Origin: Phaseolus vulgaris
Taxonomy: Eukaryota > Streptophyta > Magnoliopsida > Fabales > Fabaceae
Assembly (NCBI RefSeq): GCF_000499845.2
Contig: NC_023749.2
Location: 2,203,030-2,267,029 of the forward strand
Length of the DNA stretch: 64,000 bases
Reading direction: 5' to 3'
This document shows, piece by piece, positions 48,470-57,547 of the stretch (position 1 is its first letter; the number at the start of each line of letters is the position of its first letter). The notes under the pieces are model-generated. The model was not told the origin of the DNA and searched no databases. It was given only the letters and a program-made list of their open reading frames with translations. The position numbers were made by a program, and so were the translations under genes.

Positions 48470-49447
48470 TGATGTGATTCCAATAGCCACATAGAACAAG
48501 ATTCTTGACACTTTGAGGAATCACCTTGAGCTGGAAAATGTAGAGGCACTTTCTTAGAAGTTGGATCATAGTTCTAAGATCAAGAACTCACCAAAACAAG
48601 TACCAAATCCCAAACTCATTTGGATGAACCAAATATTGTCAAATTGAATCAACAAAGGAGAAGGAAAAGAACAAACCGAACAGAATTGAACTTCAAAACA
48701 AAAGAACCGAACAGAATTTAAAAACTAAACAGAAAAATAGGTGCTGGAAAATTAAAGGAACCGAAACAAAAACAACTCAAAACTCAAGGCAATAAGAACA
48801 AATTGAAGAAGAAGAAAGGAAGGAGAAGAGAATGCTCATGAAGATGGAGGAATGGTTGGATGATCACGCCACTAGAAGAATGGATGCTCCTAGATGAGTG
48901 TGGAAGCCGCCACTTGAGGAAACCATGGTCCTTCAAGATAAGACTAGAGAAGAAGCTCAAAGCTCTCCAAATGCTCACTCCAATTTTGAGTATAGTTTCT
49001 TTAGATAAAATTCAAATCTGAATTTTACAAAGGAAGCACCTCTATTTATAGCCTAAGGTGCTGAAAAATAGGTGGGAAATTTCAAATAAACTCATTTGAA
49101 ATTCCCACCAAAAACAAGTCACATGGGAGGTGTGACCTTTTTCTACTATGACACCTCCCAAAAACTACACCTACACCTATCTACTAATACACCCCCCTAA
49201 AGGTCCTATTTAAAACCTAAAAGATGCTATAACAAAAGAGGTTTCTAAGGTTTCCCTCTAAGCACCTTCAACTAAAGACACTACAAAAAGAGAAAATAAA
49301 TGTCCTCTTGCTCCCAAGGCTTTGAACATGCTTCTTGTAATCCTTTGAGGTGGACTTTGACCTCCATGGGCATCCTCCATTTGTGCCTCCACCTCTTCTT
49401 GAGCTTGATGAGTGGCCTCCATGTTCTCTTGGGCTTGATCTCCATCA
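48470..49447 (-). repeat. 5' LTR of the Ty3/gypsy element
   Basis: 978 bp. It carries the promoter for the element on the minus strand, with a TATA box at 49043-49050 (TATAAATA). The outer end is TG on the minus strand (CCATCA on plus at 49442-49447), directly followed by the target duplication CTAAG. Confidence 0.96.
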
Positions 49448-49452
49448 CTAAG

Positions 49453-50013
49453 TTTCCTTCATTGTATGTGGTGGCTATAAAAAGAAGAAGCTAAAATTAG
49501 GAAGTTAGGAAGGTGTGGAAGGAATGAGTCATTTTGTTTGCTTGAGAAAAAGGGTTAGTGTAGGAGTTTGAGATTTTTTTAGTCAAGTTGCTTGTGGATG
49601 TGTATCTATTCAAATAATCAAAATTCTATGCAAATATATTCATAAATATCTTTACTTGGATGTTGGTTTTAATATAAATAAAAAATAGAACTTAAATTGC
49701 TAAAGTATGGACTTAATCAAGATTAACAAATAAAAGTATTTAAATTAAACTAATCCAGCTCTCATCTCTCTCATGCATATAAGTTGTTGTCTATTTATAT
49801 TAATGTAGAAAATCACAAACTATTGATACTTCAAAAAATCAATATTTTTCATATTTGTACTAGTTTTATTGACCCGTCTTAATTTTTCTAATGGTACCTG
49901 ATTTTTTCTTAACATTTATTAAAGTGTTTATTTATAATTTTGTCTCAATTTTGTCTTTAAAAGAAATACGTTTTAGTGAATTAAGAGAAAAAATATATAT
50001 AAATTAATAAAAA
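49453..50013. other. Right flank of the retrotransposon, no gene seen
   Basis: Joining 41697 to 49453 recreates the pre-insertion site with a single CTAAG. A TATAAAAAG motif occurs at 49478, but no gene follows. Confidence 0.45.
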
Positions 50014-50122
50014 ATTGACTTTAAATCTAACTCAATCTTATAAAATTGGTATATAAAAGATTAGGTTTACATCCATATATATTACTAAATATTATAATTT
50101 TTAATGAATGTATGATCTCCAA
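50014..50122 (-). repeat. TRIM-type LTR fragment (minus orientation)
   Basis: Plus-strand words TTTAAATCTAACTCAATCTTA, TAGGTTTACATCCATATATA and ATGATCTCCAAC match, in order, the minus-oriented LTR at 56.1 kb (TTAAGCCTAACTCAACCCTA, GAGGTTTACACCCACTTATA, GATTTCCAACA). It is strongly diverged. Confidence 0.5.
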
Positions 50123-50244
50123 CCTAAAGTATCATTCACCTCGATTGTAAAATTATGTGAATTTGTGTGGCAATGATGTAGTGTTGGTTATTAATTCTGA
50201 TTTTATTATTCTTAAACTATTTTACCGTTATTATTGCATTAATG

Positions 50245-50389
50245 AGTGGGTGCAAACCTCACCCATGAACCAGTTTTATGAGGTTGAGTTAGATTTAAAA
50301 TCCACTTCGTAATATCATGGAGGTAAGGTTTGTACTCACTTATATAATAGGAAAGACTTTAATCTCTAACCGACGTGAGATATTAAACT
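50245..50389. repeat. Two TRIM LTR halves joined head to head
   Basis: 50245-50320 is the 3' half of the LTR on the plus strand (GTGGGTGCAAACCTCACCCA ... GTTGAGTTAGATTTAAAATC ... CTTCGTAATATCATGG). 50321-50389 is the 5' half on the minus strand (GGTAAGGTTTGTACTCACTT ... CTTTAATCTCTAACCGACGTG). The junction puts two opposite halves side by side, so an inversion or two nested insertions is implied. Confidence 0.6.
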
Positions 50390-50435
50390 TGTAGCAGTAT
50401 AAGTATAAGTTAGAGAATAATCTAAGAATGCATAA

Positions 50436-50669
50436 ATGAGGACAGATTTTGGTCCAGAGGAATATAAGATGATGTGTGCAACTTCTAACCAAAGAGTGGT
50501 GCGGAATTCAAGTGCCTTTGCAAGCGAAAGTGACAACTGTTTCGACATTTCAAGGGGTTCGTTACATGTCGGTCATAAAAATATATTTTTATGGAACATT
50601 GTTTGGTTTGCTGTAATTTGGGTTATATCGAACAATATATTAATAGTTTTTGCAGCCAAGAGGAAGTAA
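50436..50669 (+). CDS. Unidentified small protein with C-terminal membrane segment (uncertain)
   Basis: An ATG-started frame of 77 residues. The first two thirds are mixed polar residues (MRTDFGPEEYKMMCATSNQR then a Ser/Asn-rich part); the end is one hydrophobic span (FLWNIVWFAVIWVISNNILI) followed by VFAAKRK. Composition is more balanced than the flanks, and the 250 bp after the stop look like a 3'UTR. It could be the last exon of a longer gene, a captured gene fragment among the TRIM pieces, or chance. I recognise no family. Confidence 0.3.
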   Translation: MRTDFGPEEYKMMCATSNQRVVRNSSAFASESDNCFDISRGSLHVGHKNIFLWNIVWFAVIWVISNNILIVFAAKRK

Positions 50670-51107
50670 AGCTTAAGTGTCGAAAATAGATTTGAAGGAA
50701 GCAAAAGTTTTGTGTATCAGAGGCTCAGAGCAACAGAAGGGACTTTGGTACGTAGGTGAAGGTGTAATATGTATGTTTTGAATCACAATAGTTAGAGTAT
50801 AGCTGAATTTCATTCTCATGTTCAGTTTCAATTGGGGTGAGGTTCTGAGTTTTTTGTAGCTTTAGTGTCTTTGGATATGCTTGGATGGTTTTATACATAA
50901 ATGAAGTTTCAAAATTGGACCTTGCATGGTGTTATTTATCTACACCTATTGTTTATAACATTGTGGAGACACTAAATGCTGTAACCATTCTATCCAATAC
51001 ACAACCTATTTTTTTTTTTTGTCATTTATATTAATATAATTCAGGGTTATGTATGTTTTTTTTTTCTTCTATACTCTCATGTTAAATTAATTTTTCTCTT
51101 TAGATTT
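50670..51107. other. Possible 3'UTR, otherwise empty
   Basis: Moderate composition to about 50950, then AT-rich. No other frame or RNA gene is visible. Confidence 0.35.
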
Positions 51108-51564
51108 TGTATCAGTACGACTGGACGACTCAGTGAATCGGCCAACACTCGAACCAACTAACCACCTAACCATGGCGAAAAGGTCACATAACGATACGTG
51201 ACCGATCGACCCTTGGCGACAAGCCAATTGTTGACTAAGTTAGCAAGGTTAATCCATAGTTAAAAGTTGTTTCTGCAACCCTAAACATGAACCAACTTTC
51301 TAATCCGGTCCACCAATGAAAGCCCATCAAGGTAAAATAATTAACACGCATTTTAAGGAGAAAGGTACGTTATTATCTACATACTCTGACACCCGAGTGC
51401 TAACATCTCAACTGACTTGAGCATTGGAGTCCCTTCTGCAGGTACCATCCCCGCCTGTGGGGCCAGACGATCGAGAGAAGGAAGGTGAAGTAGAAGCATT
51501 AGTGACCAACCGAAGGTAAAGGCAGGAGCAATCGTTCTCTAGGCTCCGAACCCATTCGAGAACA
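51108..51564 (+). repeat. Ty3-type solo LTR, best-preserved copy (copy 6)
   Basis: It opens TGTATCAGTACGACTGGACG, carries ACTTGAGCATTGGAGTCCCTT then CTGCAGGTACCATC near 51414-51450, and ends CCCATTCGAGAACA at 51564. It therefore has TG...CA ends over 457 bp. A short ATTT occurs on both sides and may be part of the target duplication. It is GC-richer than its surroundings and has no internal domain. Confidence 0.65.
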
Positions 51565-53246
51565 ATTTTAAACTTTCCTTAAACTTGTAATAAGAAAACT
51601 ATTGAAATGAATTCTGATAATTTTTTCACTGTCAACTAGAATTTTAAAATATTTTATGCTGACTCATTACTCACGTAGTGGATGTGATAATATTATAATA
51701 AATTTACTCTGAAAATTCCTTTGTTACCAAAAAAGAACATCGGTAAGAATTCATTCCAATATTTTTCTTACTACAAGTATCCAATAAATCTAAAATTTAG
51801 AATATGAAAAAAAAATCAATTTCGCAATATAATATAAAGACGAAAAACATATTAAATTCTATATTTTTTTTATAAAAAGAAAAATAAAATAAACACTCCT
51901 ATTAAGAATTTATTAGATGTCTACCTTAGTAGATTAATTTGAATAGTGAGTATTCTAGTACGATAGCTAAAGAAATTATTTTGTTATTTGAGAATTAAAG
52001 TAAAAATTCTTAATGCAATAAAATAAAAAAATTTTATTAAGTGAAATTATTATTAATTGCTAATAAAAAAATAAAATACATTTTATTATAATAATTACTT
52101 GTTTATCTTAATTTCAGATGCTATTCAAAATATCAGCAAAATACATTAAAATAAATAATTAAATAAATTCTATCAAGTTTTCTATCTTTAATCATTAATT
52201 GAGAATAACTAATCAAAATATAAAAATATTGAGAATATAATAACCAATTAAGATATTTGGGTTAAATATGAATAACTGAGATATAAAAAACTGATTTATG
52301 TGATAATAATCTTTTGTAACTAAATGAATATTTCTCTAAACCTCAAAGCCTATATAAATATAGGCATATAGCTTTATTATTATTATTCAAGAGTACACAT
52401 TCAAACCTCATCACTTCAATAGTCTTATATTTTGAAGTTTTTAGTAACTTAGACAATAGAAGTAGGTGAATCATCATCAATCTTCATCGTCGAAAAGTTC
52501 ATCATTCACCTTGGACGGTTCAACTTATTTTCGGTAAGAACAAATCTACTTGTTTGATGATTTTTAGAATTGTCTTCTCATAGGGTTAGAAAAAATTAAG
52601 CATGTGTTTTTCTACATTTTTTTTTTCAAAACTTCCCTGTTTATACACAGCTCAATATTTAAAATGTGATTATAGAGAAAAATATTTTATCCTGATCTTA
52701 TCCAGAACCCGATCTCATTCAGAACGTTACAATGATAAAATTTAGTTTTAATGTGTAGAGATACGAGACTTGAAAACATTAAAATGTGTCTTCGATTGTG
52801 AGAATATGAAAAAAAAGTTGTGCTACAATGATGATCCAAGTTGTGTATGTGTGCCTCCCTTTCCATAAACAATTAGCCATGTAGCGTTATCAATGCCAGA
52901 CAAAGCATTTGATGTATTAAAGACTTGATACACACATAACTGTTTTAATTTTGTTTTTTGTTCACATTCATGCATCTTACAAAACTCTACAACGATGTGT
53001 GGTTAATCCAATATAAACTATCTTTGCATTATTTAGGTTTATGTTACCTCCCAGCCAAATCCCTTGTTGGGTTTATCTAAAATGTTAATTTGTGGTTCGT
53101 GTACCTTCCAGCAAGAAAACGATTCAGCATGAATCTTTAGCTTTTGTGGCAAAGTGTGTCGCAGACAAATATTGTGTGTCGTAGACCAAGTATATAATCC
53201 ACCAACAAGCGCAATTCCTGTTACGTGGTTGGTTTCTGCAAGATGA
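51565..53246. other. Intergenic, no gene seen; possible further LTR
   Basis: Mostly AT-rich. At 52340-52540 a TATATAAATATAGG TATA-like motif is followed by a GC-richer run (CATCATCAATCTTCATCGTC, TTCACCTTGGACGGTTC), a layout like the middle and end of a copia-type LTR. I cannot find its ends, so I do not call it as an element. Confidence 0.35.
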
Positions 53247-53252
53247 CACGTG
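53247..53252 (+). promoter_or_regulatory. G-box upstream of the first SAUR gene
   Basis: CACGTG, about 65 bp upstream of the TATA box. G-boxes bind bHLH and bZIP factors; in growth-related promoters PIF-type bHLH proteins are the usual candidates. Function here is inferred from position. Confidence 0.4.
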
Positions 53253-53317
53253 GCCATGCACCATATCACGACAACACTACAGATACACTTCCATATGATG
53301 CTGTCGAATTTTCTGAA

Positions 53318-53325
53318 TATAAATA
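53318..53325 (+). promoter_or_regulatory. TATA box of the first SAUR gene
   Basis: TATAAATA lies 85 bp upstream of the start codon, giving a leader of about 50-55 nt. Confidence 0.55.
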
Positions 53326-53402
53326 CCAGAACAAGTGACACCCCATTCAATTCAACACAACACAACACAAAGTTATTAAACTTCTCACAAAATTTCTTCA
53401 TC

Positions 53403-53870
53403 ATGATAAGTGCAAATAGGCTTATTGAAATGGCAAGAAAGTGGCAGAAAATGGCTGCGGGAAAACGCAAGAGAATTTCATACCCGAGGCACCTTGATAA
53501 TGTTCATTCTTCAACACCAAACAAGGGTCACTTCGTGGTTTATAGCGTGGATCATGAGCGATTCGTGGTTCCTCTTAAGTACCTTAGCACCAACGTCTTC
53601 AAAGAGCTATTGAATTGGTCTGAAGAGGAGTTTGGGTTGCCATCGAATGGACCCATTACGTTACCTTGTGACAGCCTCTTCTTGGAGTACATAATCTCGT
53701 TGGTTCGGGAACATGTTCCCGAAGATGTTGAGAAGGCCTTGATCACTTCAATGGTTACGTGTCACCACGTGGCATCATCATCGTCATCGTCATCGTCGTC
53801 ATCTTCTTCTTCTTCGCATGGTAATGGCCTTATGCAGAGCAACGGACAAAGGATTATTTATGGCTTTTGA
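53403..53870 (+). CDS. SAUR family protein with poly-serine tail (155 aa)
   Basis: An intronless frame of 155 residues starting MISANRLIEMARKWQKMAAG, the N terminus typical of the SAUR61-68 type. A frame open further upstream is ignored because the family start and the TATA box at 53318 both point to 53403. The SAUR core runs from about 41 to 98: KGHFVVYSVDHERFVVPLKY, then EEEFGLPSNGPITLPCD and FLEYIISLV. SAURs are auxin-induced small proteins; many inhibit PP2C.D phosphatases and so promote cell expansion through the plasma-membrane proton pump. The C-terminal tail contains 14 serines in a row (125-138), encoded by a TCA/TCG/TCT repeat at 53775-53816, likely variable in length. A second SAUR follows 1.6 kb downstream. 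Confidence 0.94.
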   Translation: MISANRLIEMARKWQKMAAGKRKRISYPRHLDNVHSSTPNKGHFVVYSVDHERFVVPLKYLSTNVFKELLNWSEEEFGLPSNGPITLPCDSLFLEYIISLVREHVPEDVEKALITSMVTCHHVASSSSSSSSSSSSSSHGNGLMQSNGQRIIYGF

Positions 53871-55403
53871 AGCCATTTTGATATTTTTTTGTATACAAAA
53901 TCAAGATTACAAATATAGATTGAAGTCTTGTAGAATCTCAATTGTTTCTTCCAGAACCAGTTTTGTAATTAAATATGAGAGTGAATCTAAGATTTGAAGT
54001 ACAATACGCTTCAAAACTTTCTCTCATCGCTTTTTTCCTATCTTTTGAACCACGTGATATGTTTCGTAAGAATTTCGCATATCAATTTATTTTGTACAGA
54101 TTGGAAATATCAATGTTTTTAGTATTTGCAAGATCATGGCCGAGTTTGATATAGCATGTTGAGGAATCCGATGTCGATTTTGTTTTCTAGGAACTTTATG
54201 CGAGAGAGAATCGTGAAAATCCCAGAAAATCACTTATAAATAAAAGAGATCATTTAATATGAATAACAATCGAAAATAAGATAAATATATATATTATTAT
54301 AAAATCACAAATAATACATTAGGTTATTTTTTACCACTTAAATGTTATAGGTCTCATATTACGTACTGAGTTGTCCAGAACAATATTTAAGATAATTGTT
54401 TAGCGGTCTAACTTCATACTATTATTGATCAAACATTTGATGATTAAAATTAACAAATTGATACATTAATATCTCAGAAAAAAAAAAAAAAAACACTGCA
54501 ACACTAAGTGAATATGAATTCTAGCCATGACGGTAAAATACAGAGATTTCTTCTACTTCAATTGATGTACTCTTCACCACCACTTATAATTATCTCTGTA
54601 AATACCATGGATTAGATTATAGGAGTTATCATAACTAAGTCAAAATTTACAAATCCGACATACGCAAAAAAGTTAAACAACCTAAAACAAAAAATAAAAT
54701 AAACAAACTAGAAAAACATGTTTCTCTTGGGAAAAAAAACTCAGCCGAGTAATACTGTATAAATAAACAGAGTAAAATTGAAAGGGTTAATTTGGTTGCC
54801 TCAACTAGTCCAATAAAACCAGATTCACAATACACATATCGTGGAGCTTAGCTTCCCACATAGAAAACAAGTGGACACTGATGTGTACAATTATTTGGGC
54901 AACTGAACTATTTTGTGAAGTTTTGATGCAGTGAAAATTGAAAGAAAACTCCACAGTATGCATTTGATTTAGCCATGAAAATGTTGTGGGAGACAGTTCA
55001 CACACACAATTAAGATCCAACATGCCCCGTTTCCTTGCCTTTTTCCATTTGGCCCATCACCATAATTACTCTCACTTGTCCATAAGTCGGCGAATGCAAC
55101 AAATCTCACAATTAAAGGCATCACCACATGCTCCACCATTTGTACACACTTCTCCCAAGTAATTACAATAATGCTCATTTTTCCTGTTCTTCTTGCCCAC
55201 CATTCTGTCCTATCTCCAATCCAATAAACCATTTCGCAAGTGGGTAGTCACAAATTTTGCATACACCCCAAATTTATTTGGGACACACTCGTTAAGTTCA
55301 TTCCCTAAACACCACAACAAAGTCCATGCATGCATGCACCCTTGTAAATTACTCTTCTTTTTCTACTACATATTTGTGTTCACGTCACATGTGGATCTCT
55401 GAT
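53871..55403. other. Between the two SAUR genes
   Basis: The 3'UTR of the first SAUR comes first, then about 1.2 kb without a supported gene, then the promoter of the second SAUR. Within the promoter are overlapping CATGCATGCATGCA (RY-type) motifs at 55327-55339 and a CACATGTG E-box at 55386-55393. Confidence 0.45.
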
Positions 55404-55411
55404 TATATAAA
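55404..55411 (+). promoter_or_regulatory. TATA box of the second SAUR gene
   Basis: TATATAAA lies 55 bp upstream of the start codon. An E-box CACATGTG is 18 bp further upstream. Confidence 0.55.
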
Positions 55412-55458
55412 CAACCAACCAGTTCCTAGATTCCAGTATCCTATAATTCATCATCCAA

Positions 55459-55911
55459 ATGATTTCCTCAAAAAAGATCATCCAAATGGCTTGGAAGTGG
55501 CAGAAGGAGGCCACAAATTACCAAAGGAAGAGAATTCTGTGGCCAAAGACTCAAGAAAATGCAGCAAAAGCAGAAGGTTGCAGCGTGTGGACAAAAGCTG
55601 AAAAGGGTCACTTTGTTGTGTACAGCATGGATCAGAAACGCTTTGTGCTTCCCTTACAGTACTTGAAAAACAACATTTTCAGAGAGCTTTTCAAGATGGC
55701 AGAAGAAGAGTTTGGTCTTTCGAGCAACGTGCCCTTAACGCTGCCTTGTGAAGGGACGTTAATAGAGTACGTGATAACGTTGATCGAGAGAAACGTAACT
55801 AAGGATCTTGAAGAAGCTGTGTTGATGTTCATACCTACCAGTCGATGCCATTCTTCATTTGATCATCATCGTGAACCAACCAATCAACAACATTTGCTTT
55901 GCAGCTACTGA
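55459..55911 (+). CDS. SAUR family protein (150 aa)
   Basis: An intronless frame of 150 residues. It starts MISSKKIIQMAWKWQKEATN, close to the upstream SAUR start. The SAUR core (about 48-108) reads EKGHFVVYSMDQKRFVLPLQ, then EEEFGLSSNVPLTLPCEG and LIEYVITLIER. The gene lies in the same orientation as the SAUR 1.6 kb upstream and shares its architecture, so the pair is a tandem duplication, by now diverged in the linker and C terminus. The second protein lacks the poly-serine tail and ends with a His/Asn/Gln-rich stretch. Expected role as for the first: auxin-responsive promotion of cell expansion; whether both are expressed cannot be told. Confidence 0.94.
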   Translation: MISSKKIIQMAWKWQKEATNYQRKRILWPKTQENAAKAEGCSVWTKAEKGHFVVYSMDQKRFVLPLQYLKNNIFRELFKMAEEEFGLSSNVPLTLPCEGTLIEYVITLIERNVTKDLEEAVLMFIPTSRCHSSFDHHREPTNQQHLLCSY

Positions 55912-55984
55912 ACTATTAATTTGCAATTTTTTTTTTCTTTTTCGTTTTTTGATCATAACCTATTCTTTGAACTTGTGCGTGGGA

Positions 55985-56208
55985 CTATATATTATGGGTG
56001 GTCCGATAGGAGCCCGATAGCGAGTGGCACGATAGGCTCAACACAAACACTCGCTAGGATAGACTCGAAATGGCTCTGATACCATATTACGAAATAGTGG
56101 ACTTTAAGCCTAACTCAACCCTATAAAACCGGCTCATGAGGTTGAGGTTTACACCCACTTATATACAATGAAATGCTCTAATCTCTAGTCGATGTGGGAT
56201 TTCCAACA
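55985..56208 (-). mobile_element. TRIM-type retroelement, LTR plus primer site and part of the internal region
   Basis: Read on the minus strand: an LTR of 124 bp (56208 to 56085) starting TGTTGGAAATCCCACATCGA, then TGGTATCAGAGCCA (56084-56071), a perfect initiator-methionine-tRNA primer-binding site, then about 85 bp of GC-rich internal sequence to about 55985. The second LTR is missing. A short LTR directly followed by a tRNA-Met site and no coding capacity is the definition of a terminal-repeat retrotransposon in miniature. The wording is one I associate with legume genomes. Confidence 0.75.
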
Positions 56209-56387
56209 ATTCTTGAAATATCAACGTTCAACAATACTGTAATAATCATGATAGCGGAATATCAACTAAAATTTTTCGAAAAACTCGTATTAAGTATGTC
56301 TTACCTGAAATTAACATTTGATTCAATACACAAGATTTGGATTATAAGTAAACCTACAAGAATGAATCATAGTAAATTTATTACAAT
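56209..56387. other. Spacer, nothing recognised
   Basis: AT-rich sequence between the TRIM fragment and the tandem array. A short frame here shows no domain. Confidence 0.35.
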
Positions 56388-56690
56388 CTAAGTCGTGTTG
56401 CTAATAAAGAAAAAGTCGTGTATCGACACATGTCACAATGTGCAATAACTCTTTGTATAAGTTCAATACAACTCATCATGCATCCACGTATGTTAGTATG
56501 TGTAAGAACTCTCAAGTAAGTTTAATACAAGTCATGCATACAGATATATCACTGTGTTCAAGAACTCCTAAGGTAAGTTCATTACAACTGAAGTTGTAAC
56601 TCCTAAGGTAAGTTCATTACAACTGAAGTTGTGTATCCACATATGTGAGTGTATAAGAACTCTCCATTCACATTCTCACCACTTGCTACT
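56388..56690. repeat. Minisatellite, unit about 60 bp with an embedded exact 35-bp duplication
   Basis: Four to five diverged units, each with a part like GTGTATCCACATATGT(G/T)AGT, then AAGAACTCTCAAGTAAGTT, then CAATACAAGTCATGCAT. Within it, AACTCCTAAGGTAAGTTCAT plus the next 15 bases is exactly duplicated at 56563-56597 and 56598-56632. Confidence 0.7.
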
Positions 56691-57547
56691 TTAGTATATA
56701 CGACATGGATAATTAGTGAATCAAAGAGATCACCATTATAACATATGTGTCAATACTTAATACACAAATAAAATAATAGTTCAAATATAACTAGATATAT
56801 AATGCAATTTCAGCAAATATCGTCATACAATATAACTTATTATTTAAATAAATTCACAAAATCAATTAAATTTATGCCTTAGAATTCATTTCACATCTAA
56901 AATAAAGATTTATATACAATTCCAATTTATTAAGGAGATAAAAAGAAAAGAAAAAAAATAATATGAACAATAATAAGCTTGCTTGAACGAAAATTTGATA
57001 ATTTTTTTTTTCAGTATTATTTTTGTTTAAATAAAGTTTTTTTTCCTCAAAAAAACAAAACTAGAAACAAAATTGAATTGTATGATTATTTTTTCTTGAA
57101 TGATAATTTAATTTTTTATGTGAAAATATGATACACAATCTCATATTTAAAAAAAATTACGAATATTAATCGAAACCATCTAATGTTTTTCTAGAAAATA
57201 CGTTATAAATACAATCGTTTTGGTAAAGTACATCTTATAGAATTAAATAAAATTTAGTAAAATATATTTTAACTGAAAATTTCTGAGTTAGTGGAATGGA
57301 AAATCATATACATTTAATATATTTATAATTAGGTCCGACGACACTATACCATAACATATAAAAGTTTGTTTTGTTTTCATTTTTTTAACAATTTAACGAT
57401 TTAAAACATTGAAAAAGAGTTAAAAAGTACAACCCCACTCAAATTTTAATAATCATCTTCTAGAAAAATGAAACTTTAACGTTACTTTCCATTTGTGTTG
57501 GCAAATCCAAAAAATGTTCCATTAACTAATGGTTCAATGCACTAGGT
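56691..57547. other. Intergenic, no gene seen
   Basis: AT-rich, no supported frame or RNA gene. Confidence 0.4.

Larger units (their letters stand above)
41698..49447 (-). mobile_element. Complete Ty3/gypsy LTR retrotransposon, CRM-like chromovirus
   Basis: The element spans 7750 bp on the minus strand. It has two 978-bp LTRs (41698-42675 and 48470-49447) that begin TG and end CA on the coding strand, and both LTRs match at every base I compared except 41722/48494 (A versus G). The host sequence CTAAG is duplicated at 41693-41697 and 49448-49452, a 5-bp target-site duplication. A primer-binding site follows the 5' LTR after two bases. There is a leader of about 1.35 kb and one intact gag-pol frame. 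Everything needed for an autonomous element is present, and the near-identity of the LTRs indicates a very recent insertion. Clade assignment is from memory of motif wording (protease [12 protein letters not shown] block [10 protein letters not shown]...FGLYEWLV), which matches CRM-type elements. Confidence 0.96.

Noticed and set aside
53250..53402. 51-codon N-terminal extension of the first SAUR, beginning at an ATG at 53250
   Set aside because: It covers the TATA box and leader. The conserved SAUR start MISANRL at 53403 fits the family and the promoter.
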